The notes under the pieces were generated by a model. That model worked only from the letters and a program-made list of their open reading frames with translations. It ran no database searches and was not told where the DNA came from. A program made the position numbers and the translations under genes. A stretch of DNA of 64,000 nucleotides from Gigaspora margarita (taxonomy: Eukaryota > Glomeromycota > Glomeromycetes > Diversisporales > Gigasporaceae): contig WTPW01000650.1 of NCBI GenBank assembly GCA_009809945.1, forward strand, positions 253,957-317,956. The letters run 5' to 3'. Every line of letters starts with the position of its first letter. Position 1 is the stretch's first letter. Shown here piece after piece: positions 50,952 to 61,629 of this stretch.

Positions 50952-51080
50952 ATAGTTATTGTATGGGTTGTAGTGAATAACCCAGTTACACATGGGTTCA
51001 TATTCTGTGCCAAAGGCACAGGATTTAAATATGAACCCATGTGTGTAATGGGTTATTCCACATACCCATATAATAACTAT
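50952..51080. mobile_element. Palindromic MITE inside the integrase fossil
   Basis: Left arm atagttattgtatgggttgt and right arm catacccatataataactat are inverted. They continue through aataaccca, acacatgggttcatat and tgtgcc, with ggcaca in the loop. It is followed by a second, smaller inverted pair (cacgatgtctgacg... / ...cacataagacctgt, about 51086-51160) which may be part of the same element. Confidence 0.75.
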
Positions 51081-51712
51081 CTTATTGCACGATGTCTGAC
51101 GTAACAATCCCGTGCCAATAAGTAAATGAAAAAAGCACGGGTTGTCACATAAGACCTGTACAATAAATCTAGTTACCGAATTATTAAGGTTATCAATAAT
51201 TATATAAAGATTTTTAACCCAAGCACTTGATCTCTTAGATATAGGTAATAATAAATCAGAAGCATCCTGTAATCAAACCAATTTTTTAGCTAAAGTGCGA
51301 TTAAATTTTTCAACAATATCTTGGCTTCTATGAAATGTGCCAACCTTAATTTTAACATTATATTTATTCATTAATTCTTTACAATCAGATTTAAATTCAG
51401 AACCAGGATCTACTATTAATAATTTTGGCCAAATAAGAGGGCATTTGAAATTATTATAAACTTTCTTAAAGGCCTTGGCCACAAAATAAGCTAACTTATC
51501 AGCTAAAAGAACTGCCACTTAAATCGTAAAGCCACATCTACTATATATAAGCAATATTTATAAGTTATATTATTTTTTTTTTTTTTTTAACATTAACCTG
51601 GTAGTTATATCATATTTTATTTTAAGAGAAATAAGCTATATGTGCAAATGCTATCCTACTTCCAGTTTTAAAATCTTACAATTAAAATATGATTCGTCCA
51701 TATAAGTTAGAG

Positions 51713-51856
51713 CAGTGTCATTAATCACCTGATTATTTTTTATTAGAGGCCTACCCCCTTCTTCCCTCTATAATATAGATTTGATCAGGTTCTTATATAT
51801 AATTTCAACATTTTTTACCCCCTCCCTCTCTAAAAAATCACCTGATTTTTGTCACT
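51713..51856. mobile_element. MITE (cacctgatta family), copy 2
   Basis: Second copy of the 49027-49173 element, with the same order of blocks and about 85-90% identity by eye. It interrupts the integrase fossil. Confidence 0.7.
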
Positions 51857-52071
51857 CTCCTTATATTATTAATTTGGTCATAGAGTATATAAAAAATATT
51901 AGCTTGGTGGCATTCATTAGGAATTTGTATACTATTAAATAAGGCTCTAGAAATAAATTTTGGTTGAGGCTTATAAATCTGATACAAAGCCTGTTTGTCT
52001 AGCCATTCTTTTATATCATCTAATAAAAATTAAAACCAATATTTTTACAAGCATCTAATAATTTTTTGGCT

Positions 52072-52783
52072 ATGAGTGTGGTGTCTTAGAGAAGTGGTCA
52101 AGGTGTCACCCCTCAAGCGGCAGATTGACAGTTCGAATCCCACTAGTGAAGTTTTGGAATTAAAAATCTGTGTTCGGTAATTGCGGCTTATGATCAGTTG
52201 GGCGCAAAACCTGTAACCCTGGTTCCACTATCTTGAATGGGAGCTCACGGGTGCAATGGTGTACCACATCGCAAATCCAGAGAACCAGAAAAAACCCACA
52301 AGAACCCGTTTGACAAGACCCGAATTAGGAGGTAGTGAAAATCAGTCCTTACGGTATATGCCAAAGAAGGCAGGTACTACGATCAGAACGAATCTAATAA
52401 GGGCAGGTAGCCTTGGTTACCAAATCTGGGCACTGATACATATATGGGACATGGAAGGTGTTCCGATAGGCCCATGTGTGAGGGTAAAGTAGCCCTTAGG
52501 TCGTTGATTATCAAAAGGGTTGTGGCCCCACAATATCGGACATTACGTGGTGAGTCGGGTAGTAATAGAAGGATCATGAATCAGAGGGTTTAAATAGACA
52601 ATTTCCGTAGTTGAGTTGTAGGTATGGCAGCTAGTATAGAACCTTCGGGCGGACTATTTAAATTAGGCACCAAAAGTGCATGTGTGGCTAGTTGTATCCT
52701 CATTCATGTAACAAATATTATGTCACTATAACTCATAATAAAATCCCGGCTATTGCACATGGCCTCTAAACTTAAAAAAAAAC
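52072..52783 (+). mobile_element. tRNA-derived SINE, about 700 bp (copy 2)
   Basis: Same family as 11193-11899: A box tggtcaaggtg (52095-52105), B box agttcgaatcc (52130-52140) and the same body and A-rich tail. A 12-bp target duplication aattttttggct flanks it (52060-52071, 52784-52795). It lies in the integrase fossil. Differences from copy 1 are scattered substitutions and short indels, so both derive from a common source. Open frames within it are not genes. Confidence 0.88.
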
Positions 52784-54166
52784 AATTTTTTGGCTGTTTA
52801 ATAATAACCTCTAGGTTGGTAATAAAGCTTTTGTAAAGTAAGATCCCAATCAAGATCACATGCTCTCTGAGGATCAATAAAAATAATTGGTTCTTCCATT
52901 TTGATCCCTTTTATATAACTATAAGATAAATAAGTAATCAAATCAATATGCTTTATTAGCAATACAAGATCAAGTCTGTAAATTACAACAGGATCTTGTC
53001 TCAAAAGAGGATTATATTAATTACCTTAAAAAAAAATTTCAATTTGGAATGAGGAGCTAGACCCATTGCGATTAGAAATTTCTGATCTTATAAAACAGTT
53101 AGCTAATGTATTTAAAGAATCTAAAAAGTGGAAAAATTATATAAATTATTTAGAAAAGAAGTTAGTATTTTTTTAGAATGAAATAGACAAACTTAATAAA
53201 TGTTTTTCTAACAAGCTTAAAAAAATATATATAGAAAACAATTTTCAAGAAAAAAAAAATAGATTATTATAAATTTGATTTCAAGCAAGAATTGGAAGAA
53301 GACAGTGATATGGCACAACAACCAGGATCACCCTGATTATCTCTACCTGAAAATTAAGCCACGATCTAAAATAATAGAATTCAGTAAGAGATTACAGGAT
53401 TAATAATATTAGACAGTATTTTTAAAGCCCAATTACAATAGCCCTGATGTTAGATGGTATTGTAGATTATCTTAGAATAATTTCTGAAGCTGGAAATAAG
53501 TTTGAAAAGTTGGTACAAGATATATATTCACAAGCAAATAGGCGAGCAATTTATGCAAAAAATCAAGTAGCAGATTTGCAAACCCAATTAACAAATTTAC
53601 AAACCCAGTTAGCTACACTTCAAAATAATGTAGGAATAGACTTAAATTTAATGACTATAGCTTATAATAATAAAGCAAAAGAATGCCATCACTAGTGGTT
53701 CTTATACTGTGATAAAAATAGACAGATTAGCAAATTAATTCAAGAAAAATTTGGCTTGCATTTCTTAAATAGACGAACCCAACAGCAACTACAAAACTAT
53801 AAGACAGATGGGGCAATTACTATACATCTCTTAAATCTTACAGAAAAATGATACACCAAATTGAAAAATAAATGCAGAAATTCAGAACAATTAATTTTAA
53901 ATTTAAACCAACAAATTATATTATTACAAAATCATAATTTAGCAAACATGGCAACCTTACAAGATGTTATATTTTCACTATGCCCATTGATTGTACAAAT
54001 TTCCCAATATATAGGCCAGGAACCTCCTGATAAATATTATAATAGAGTAGTACAAGTATTTTCATATGGAGGTACATTAGGAGTTGCTGGATTCAATGAT
54101 GCCGTAAAAGCTGAAATTTTAAATTCTAAAATGTCTGGTAAATATACATCTATTCCAGCCCAACAT

Positions 54167-54829
54167 CCTATCCCTTAGATTGTAACACAGGCAAATTTGC
54201 CTGCGTATTTTAAAAATTTTAATAAAATTTTAATAAAATTTTAAATATTGATTTTAGCTATACCTTTTCTAAGTAAAAAATATTCTTTGAGTTTTGTTTT
54301 AGTAACTTTGTTATAAAAATTTTTTAAAATTATTAGAAAACTTTAGTATAATCAAAGTTTAAAGTTCTTGTATTAGCATTTTTACTATTAAAATTTTACT
54401 TTAGATTTTCTTAAATTTTATATGTTCCCGTCTATAAAAAAAACTTTTACTTCTAATACAAGTCTTGATTTTTACAAATAAATCATTAAAGTTGCAATAA
54501 TAAAAGTTATTATCCTTTATATAAACTACAATATTGTCTTAAGAACTATAGCTTTAAAACTAAAACTAAGTAAGATTACAAAGAAATTGTAATAAAATTT
54601 TTTAAAAAATTTTTTTCTTAAATATATCTATTTTTAGCTTATATATAACTTAAAATTTTTTTCTTACAATATAAAAACTAATTTTGCAAAGAAGTAATCC
54701 TTATTTTCAAATATAATTGTACAAAGTTTTATTTAATTATCTTGATATTTAAAAAAAGTAAATCAGAGCAAAAAAAATGCAAAAACGCAGGCAAATTTGC
54801 CTGTGTCCTACTACAATCTAAGGGATAGG
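54167..54829. mobile_element. Inverted-repeat element in the gag fossil
   Basis: Ends cctatcccttagattgta and the complement tacaatctaagggatagg. Just inside each end is the self-palindrome caggcaaatttgcctg. The 550-bp interior is AT-rich and non-coding. No direct target duplication could be defined. It interrupts the gag region. Confidence 0.7.
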
Positions 54830-54991
54830 TACAAATATTGATCCCCTAACACGATTCTTAGCTTGGTTATGGTATAAATATCATGAAGAAACCATAAAAT
54901 CACGCAATGCCTCTTTGTTCAGATTAGCACAAGAAAAATTTAACCTGACCGATACTCCTTAAACCTATGAAGATAGAATTCATCTTTTATT

Positions 54992-56136
54992 TTTTTATTT
55001 ATTTTTTTTCCTCTTTGACGGACTCGTGAGTACTTTTATTAGAATTAATATAATAAAACTTAATCTGATTACAAAATCAAATTTCTTATTATGCCCCTTC
55101 TAATGTTCTAAGTCTCACCTCACCTGGCTGCCTTATAGGTGCCCAAATGTGCCTCATTGTACTAATTCAAAGAATTAGAACTTATGGCTAGCCTCGCCAA
55201 ATCAGAATCTCTTTAAATCCCTCTCATCTAGCATCTATAGTGAGAATAATCAAACCATCAAGAAAAAAAACTTGAAAGACAAGAAAAAAAAAGGAAATAG
55301 AAAAAAGAAGGAAAGCATTGAAAACCTTTAACAACAAACCAAAGTAGAACAAAAATAAAAGATAAAAGATGAAAAGAACAAAGAAAATTCTGTTTTAACG
55401 AAGTCTAACCTAAGCAAATGCTCAGTAGAGTCTGAGTCTAAAATAATACGTCTGAAACAGACTGTAAAAATTATATAATACTATACAAGGAACACCTTGT
55501 CTGAGTATTATATGTACAAATAAAAGAAAAAAAAATCTAGATAACTATAGGGCTATGCCTAAAGAATCTTCTAGAAAGAAATTTCATTTTGGAGTGACCT
55601 TACAAAAAACTTCACGTGTTATTCATTGTTTATCTCAGTTGCCTGAAACTAACTCGTGACTTGAATCCAAGTGGTAGGCGCCATTCCCGATTTGGATGAC
55701 GTAAACATTGTTGATCTTTTGGAGGGGGTAAGCTGGATTTCCCACTTTTTGGTAAAATTTCGAAAAGCCCAAGGATTAATATCGAAGGTACCAAAATTCT
55801 AAGGAGAGTAAGTTTTATGCTTTGAAGAATAATATCTTTGACCAAAAGTCTACTTCTGCTTAAGCTTCTGTAACTTCTAACAAAAAACTTCAGGGTTATT
55901 GCCTTACTACATCTTCTATAGTAACGAAGTCTTCTACCCAGAGAGCCAAACCCAAAAGAAGAAGTCTTTTTCAGCTCTATTTCAGTTTTCTCACATCCGA
56001 TCTGAAACCCTTTATCCAAGTTGCTTCTAGATAAAGTCTTTGTTATGTACAAAAATATTAATTTCAAAGTTTTCATAGATCGGTTTTTGTGGAAAAATTT
56101 GGTATGAGGGATCATCAAAAAGAGTTGTGTCTTTTT
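54992..56136 (-). mobile_element. Poly(A)-tailed retroposed sequence, 1.15 kb
   Basis: A perfect 16-bp duplication gaattcatcttttatt flanks it (54976-54991, 56137-56152). The plus strand starts with a T/A-rich tract (54992-55010), which is the A tail of a minus-strand transcript; an aataaa signal lies about 25 bases upstream of that tail (near 55040). The body is noticeably less AT-rich than its surroundings. A 178-codon minus-strand frame (56166-55630) begins outside the 5' end and may not be real. The source could be a SINE-like RNA or a processed mRNA copy; I do not recognise it. Confidence 0.7.
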
Positions 56137-57669
56137 GAATTCATCTTTTATTATTACAAATACCAAACAATAACTCAGATATATTGGCTATATTATAGAA
56201 TTATTTACCTGACGAATTATTTACAAGAGTAAAAATAACAAATCCTGCAGATATAAATGCTTTCTTTACAGCTGTTAAGGACACATAGCTTGAGCAAAAC
56301 CCTTCTATTTTTACATATAATAAAGTTAATAGCAATTCATCAGTTCCTATAATTTTATCTAATACAATACCCAGTGAAAATTTAACTATATATAAAAAAG
56401 CGTATGATCATTTAGATTTTATAGCCCAAAAACTAGGGTATTCTAACAATACAACTAGAGATCCAGATACTTTAGAAAATTTTATCGAAGAAGAATTATA
56501 TAAAAGATTAGGCTATGCGAATTATAATATTCAATTAAAAAAATTATTTGCTACAAAAAAGCCTATAGCTAAAAAATTAACAAAATCAAAGAAAATAGAA
56601 AGATACTGTTCTATTTGTGAAAAAGCTAGTCATACAAAAAAAAATTGCTCCAAAGTTAGAAAGACAAAAAAAGATTAATAATATTACTAGCTTCCAATAT
56701 GAATATATAGACCAAAGCCAATTAAAAGATAATATAGAGTATATAATTAATGAAAGTAATCAAGAAGAAAATAGCCAAGAAAAAAGTGATCAAGAAAATA
56801 GTGAGATTGAATATAAAGAAACCAATTGTTTTAATATAAAAAAAAATAGGGTTTTTAAATTTTTTATAAAAAAAAAATCCAAAAAACCAAAAACTAGTAA
56901 AAAAACTATTAATAAAAATCAGATATTTTTAGAATCAGTTAAATATAATTTAACAAGATATATTTCTCAATGCCCTAAAAAAATTCTAACAGAAATATAT
57001 ATAGATCTTAGTAAATTATTTTCTAAAATGAAAGACTCATTTTATTCATATCATTTAAAAAATTATATGAATAAAAAAATAGACAAAGTATAAGAAAATA
57101 TAATAAAAAAGTATTAATTTATTTTAGAACCATTTTTTCTCGCATGCTCAAAAAAAGATATGCTAGCATATTTGACTTCAAGCAATTATTGTGAGAAAGT
57201 AGGAGGGACTTCTTCTTTAAATTATGCTATAAAACAATATCAAGAAGCCCAATTATATTGAAATTGGTTTGATCTATTAAAAAAATAAACTTTTTGCAAA
57301 TAAAAGAACCCAATAATTATACTACTATTTCATATAAAGTATATGATTTAGAAATACTCCATGCATTACTTGATACAGGTTCGGATAGATCACATATTTC
57401 TGAAAATATCACAAATTATTTTATTAAATATTTTGGGCTAAAAATAGTTAGAAAAAAGGTTTATAGACTAACAGGAGCTATAGGTGAAAAACAATCTGTT
57501 GAGACCTTTTCTGATATACCTGTTACTATAGGTATCTGAAATGATACTTAACAATTTCAGATAAGTTTTCAGTTTTACCAACAGAAAAAGATAATAATGG
57601 TAATGATATATCATTATTTATTCTTGACATCAAGCTGGCTAGGAACCTATAGTAAAGGGTAAGTTTATA

Positions 57670-58860
57670 GCATTAGTTAATAAAAAAAGTGTTACTATTT
57701 CACTTTCAGTTTATAATAGGAGCAAATCTAATATATTAGTAAAAAAAACAACTATATAAAAGAGCTTGAAAAAATGTTATTTGATACTTTAAATGCTAAA
57801 AAAATTCTTAATACGGTATGTAAAGAGCTTTTATCATTCTATGATGAGCTAATCTTTTACTTGGCTAGTATATGTTTATATTTGCTATATTTATCTCAAA
57901 TGGCTTTTTTTTCATAAAATGCATTAAGATCTTCTTTGCTAATATTCAAACTTTCTGAGCCTGCCTTTCACAATACTTTACTTTAGAGTAAGACAATAGT
58001 TTGTTAATGGAATTTTTTGAATTTGTAGGAGAACAGGATTCTAATCCAATATTATGCTCTATATTTTCTAGTGCTAAAATAGTAGAATTGTATTCATTTT
58101 GAAAATTTGTATTATCTGAGTTCTCTGAAATTTTTGTGCTAGTAGTTTTATCAGAATTAAATGAATAAATTGGTTAATCCCATGCAATTCTATTTTTTTC
58201 CTCACCTTTTCAGATCTGATAAATATATTTTTGTAATATGCTATATATTTTTTTTAGCTCATTCAAAACTTTAGACTTTGGTCTATTATTATGGCATTAT
58301 ATAATAAAACATAATCAGCTGGTGATAAAAAAGGAGTATCACATCTCATGCATTGCCTAAACATAGTAGTTATATTTTTTTTTATATCTAATACATTATT
58401 TCAAAATAATTTATTAAATAGATTATACAAGAAAAATATATTATACTAGATATACTGAATATATTGGAAAAAAAGATTTTAGAAGAACAGGATAAATAGG
58501 ATAAATAGAACATATAGAAGGTATTGGAAGTATCAAAAGTTCCAGATAAACCAAAAATATGTATTATTCCAAATATAAATTTTACTTATATTTTTTTTTA
58601 CTATACTAAAAATTAAGCTAAAAAAAAAAGGCTATAACCAATGTTTATACCTTAAAAAATATTAATAATAAAGTTGATAGTTTCTTTAGAGGGATTGGTC
58701 AACAACTTGGTTGTGGATATGAGCAAGAGCTTAAAAAAAAATTATATTCTGCTCTTAAATCTAAGGCTAAAATTAATGATTTTGACAAGAAGTTGCTAGC
58801 AAGTATTCAGAATGAAAAGAAAAGTTTCAACAAATCTATGCCAATATTGAAAATAAGATT
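57670..58860. other. AT-rich degenerate stretch between gag fossil and LINE B
   Basis: Short Lys/Asn-rich frames occur on the plus strand (for example around 58690-58800), and T-rich tracts suggest minus-strand coding remnants near 57840-58200. No domain, terminal repeats or target duplication was identified. Confidence 0.35.
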
Positions 58861-58929
58861 AATTAAGTAAATGAATCTACTACAAAGATTAGATCCCAAC
58901 TTATTTCTGAACAGAAGTCTTATTTTGAT

Positions 58930-61552
58930 GAAATTAACAATGTGAAGATTTTCTTCATAGCAGTGATCCATCCATAATTGTTGTTTCAGACTAAGGTTTA
59001 CCCCTCTAACGTTGTGTGTTGTTAAATTTATATATTGTTGAAACTCATCAGGCGTACCCCTTAATGCCACATTTCCTTGTAGTACCTGATTATTATTTGT
59101 GTTACTTTCGCTTATCTTCGCATATATTTGGCTAGTATATTTTTGCATATCGGACGATTGTTCCCCATTTGGATCTTGTATTATTATTTGTTTGTCCATC
59201 ATTTGGTAGGTTGAAATAGGTTCCATTCTAGCAGGAGTAAGTCGTTTAGTATATTCAGGTGTGGTGGTAGTACTATGATTCTGAATTGCTGCAGTAGGAT
59301 TTCCATTGCTCTAGATAAATTATCATAAGATGACACAGGAAATATGTCATTATCTTGTATGTTGTGCTCATTTAGATATTCTTTCGTTTTCTCGATTGAG
59401 TCTGGCAGTACATCAAATTCCTTCTCTTCTGTTTGTTGGTCTTCTTTAATGTTTATCCAGCGATCTGGGATTTTCCTAAAGAAATAATAACGTCTTAGCA
59501 AGCGGACTGTCTCCATTAGATGCTTGGGCGTTTCGATGGGGAGTGTCAAGTTAAGATCTAATTGTGAGAGGTCTTCCGGTAGAGCCAGTTTATCTGCGGG
59601 TTCAGATCCAAATATTCACTTGGAAGTGGTATTGGGTATCTGTATTTGTGTTCAATTTCTTTTAAGAATTCACATAGCTCATCTTTTTTGTTTATTGAAA
59701 ACTCGTATGTATTTTCTGTTTCCACTTTCTTTGGGTCTTTTGGCAATGGTACTTTTGACTTAATATAATCATTAGGTAATCTGATGAAGGCATAGTATTT
59801 TCTTAGCATTTCAACATGATCCTTGAAGTCATCTCCGTCTCTGGGGGTAAATGGGAATGAATCCCTTACTGCAGGATGCAATTCTTGCGGCGTCAAAGGC
59901 AGTTCTTTCTTTTTGAGGGGAAGTTTGAAGTAACTACTCGGCAAGTCATCGTATATGTAGTATTCTCTCAATTGCTGCTTGTATTGCCCAACGTCTCTTA
60001 ATTGACTTCTGGCCGTCAACGGGAATACCTTTGGTATAAAACTGTTGAGTTCCTTCTGATTGTATGGGAGTGGGATCCTTTTATTTTTGAAGTAATCTTC
60101 GCTTAGTCATTCAAAGGAGAAAATTAGGTGCAACGCTCTTATTGCAGGTCCGGTCTTGTTTCTTTTCATAGGTAATTTGAGTGGTAGCATCTGTCTAATA
60201 GCTTTGTCAATGAGATCGGGTTATTCCGGTAATGGAATTAATTTTTCACTTTTAATTGCTCTGACCATTGCGCGCACTTCTTCGAATCTAATATGAGTTT
60301 TAATAGCAGCGAAGCCTAGGCCATAAAATAAATATGCCGTAAACTCATGTGGGTCTGTTCTATCCATGTCCAAGCTTTTCACCAAGTCAGTCATCAGTTT
60401 TTTCTTTAGTATTGCGTGTAATTGGTCCTTATTCGCTTTATTCGTCACCATGATGACGTTGTGCACCTGTTTATATTTCTCCATTACTATGTGGTATAAC
60501 TGTTGGTATTCATTCTGATGCTGTGGTTTGTTTCCGCTAGCCCATATAAATGTCTTGAAAAATGCTGTGTCTCGATGTTTGAATTTCAGACTGATTGCTA
60601 CCAGCAATATATTCTTCATTGGTCTAGTTTGTAATTTGTATCGCAGTAATGCCTCTAGTTCTGTCAGGGATTCGAATGCTTTGACTATTCTTTCTGGGTG
60701 CCATTCTTGTTCATTGAACTCTTGTATTACGTTATTTGCTATTGCATTAATTATTTCTTGTTTCCATATCCTTTCTTGTGCCGATTCTTCATATACTTTC
60801 TTTTTTGCTATTCTATCTCCTTTCTCACCCTGGAGTACTTCACTGTATGACCTTTGTTTCCTTTTCTCGGATCTAACTGTAGTAATTGATTCAGTTTCTA
60901 TCTGATCCTGCGTATCGTGTTCTTCTGATTGTTCATCTAAGTCCTTATCCATTCCATCTCTCTCATCCGGGGTACCGACCTCGTCGCCGACCGTGTCCGT
61001 CACCTGCATGTCATCAATCTGATCTACTATTTCCAGTTTTGGTTGATTATCTAGTACTGTTATGATCTGCTCGTGAGAATTTTGGTTGATCAACTCAGGC
61101 TCTGCTTGTTCTGGAGGTACCATTTCCATTTCTGTTGTGTTTTGATCTTCCGTTATGGTTGTTGATGTCATTTCGTCATTCGATGTTGGTGTAAAGTTTT
61201 AGGCCTCTTGTTTTTTGTTTGTGCTTCTGACCTAATTTCTTCCATTCTATCAATGAACGAGTCTGCGCTGTATCCATGTCGTTGTTACTCATTTTTCGAA
61301 TTGTTGTGACCACAGGCTTAGCGCCCTCCTGGATCGCTTCGAAGATTTTTGGTATTGCAGTACTGCAATCAAACTGATACTTTCTTTTCCTGTTCGTTGT
61401 CAGTCTGACTCTACTCTACTGTTTTATTTGGTTAGGCTAACTTATTTAGTTAATTATTCTGACTTATCCTGACTCTATGTGTGTATTTTGTGTCCTCTCT
61501 GCCAATTTGTTTGTTTATTTAGTGATTTGCGGTAGATTGGGAAAGAGTTTTT
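58930..61552 (-). mobile_element. LINE copy B: complete 5' half, 3' part missing
   Basis: The minus-strand 5' end at 61552 has the same aaaaactctttcc terminus as copy A. ORF1 starts at ATG 61171 (MTSTTITEDQNTTEMEMVPP), with a disordered acidic N-terminus, then WHPERIVKAFESLTELEALL and the repeated motif. In-frame stops occur after 60221 and near 60105, with a frame change near 59585. ORF2 begins at the ATGATG overlapping the ORF1 stop (59199-59202), and its endonuclease starts INLTTHNVRGVNLSLKQQLW, stopping at FIKIRL near 58930. Everything beyond (catalytic endonuclease, RT, RNase H) is absent. It is homologous to copy A but clearly diverged. Confidence 0.8.
59199..61171 (-). pseudogene. LINE B ORF1 with repeated Y/F-rich motif
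   Basis: Collinear with ORF1 of copy A. The N-terminal 110 residues are Glu/Asp/Gln-rich with a KRKQRSYSEVLQGEKGDR basic patch. A helical domain (residues about 150-310) includes QLYHIVMEKYKQVHN. Then come about six motif units: KQQLREYYIYDDLPSSYFKL, MLRKYYAFIRLPNDYIKSK, EIEHKYRYPIPLPSEYLDL, RLLRRYYFFRKIPDRWI and others. Two in-frame stops and one frame change interrupt it. It ends WNLFQPTK at TGA 59201-59199. Likely role: RNA-binding partner of the ORF2 protein (inferred). Confidence 0.75.
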
Positions 61553-61629
61553 ACAATTCTTTTTCTTGAAGCTAAGATAGGTGAATTAGAAGTTAAGTTA
61601 ATTAATTCTATACTATGGCTAGTATTCCT

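Larger units (their letters stand above)
50700..53010 (-). mobile_element. rve-integrase element fossil (retroviral-type integrase)
   Basis: Minus-strand segments carry the hallmarks of a retroviral-type integrase: LLIVDPGSEFKSDCKELMNK followed by VKIKVGTFHRSQDIVEKFNR (51518-51273), and a downstream part with MAPAKAIKMNQI and DYNWSSQIYHIKE (50940-50719). An upstream part lies at 53004-52798. The fossil has been split by at least three later insertions: a SINE (52072-52783), a MITE (51713-51856) and a palindromic element (50952-51080). It is broken in several places. Whether the parent was an LTR retrotransposon or a Ginger/Polinton-type element cannot be decided from these parts. Confidence 0.65.
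53040..57660 (+). mobile_element. LTR-type retroelement fossil (gag and protease parts)
   Basis: Parts in order: a coiled-coil gag-like region (53447-53695, repeated LQTQL), a capsid-like region (about 53940-54178), a later gag part with a CCHC zinc knuckle (CSICEKASHTKKNC, near 56610-56650), an acidic/basic linker (56617-57093) and a retropepsin-like protease with LLDTGSDRSHIS (57294-57539). No reverse transcriptase or clear LTRs were seen. It is broken, with several breaks plus two large insertions (54167-54829 and 54992-56136). It is old, judging by decay and nested insertions. Confidence 0.65.

Noticed and set aside
52256-52577. Overlapping open frames on both strands in the SINE
   Set aside because: They are not preserved in the other SINE copy and have no domain; chance frames in non-coding DNA.
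55630-56166. 178-codon minus-strand frame as a host gene
   Set aside because: It crosses the target-duplication boundary of a retroposed sequence; composition (Leu/Ser/Lys/Arg-rich without domain) does not support a protein.
50700-57660. A single complete LTR retrotransposon covering both integrase and gag/protease parts
   Set aside because: The integrase part is on the minus strand and the gag/protease part on the plus strand, with no matching LTRs seen, so they are treated as separate fossils.
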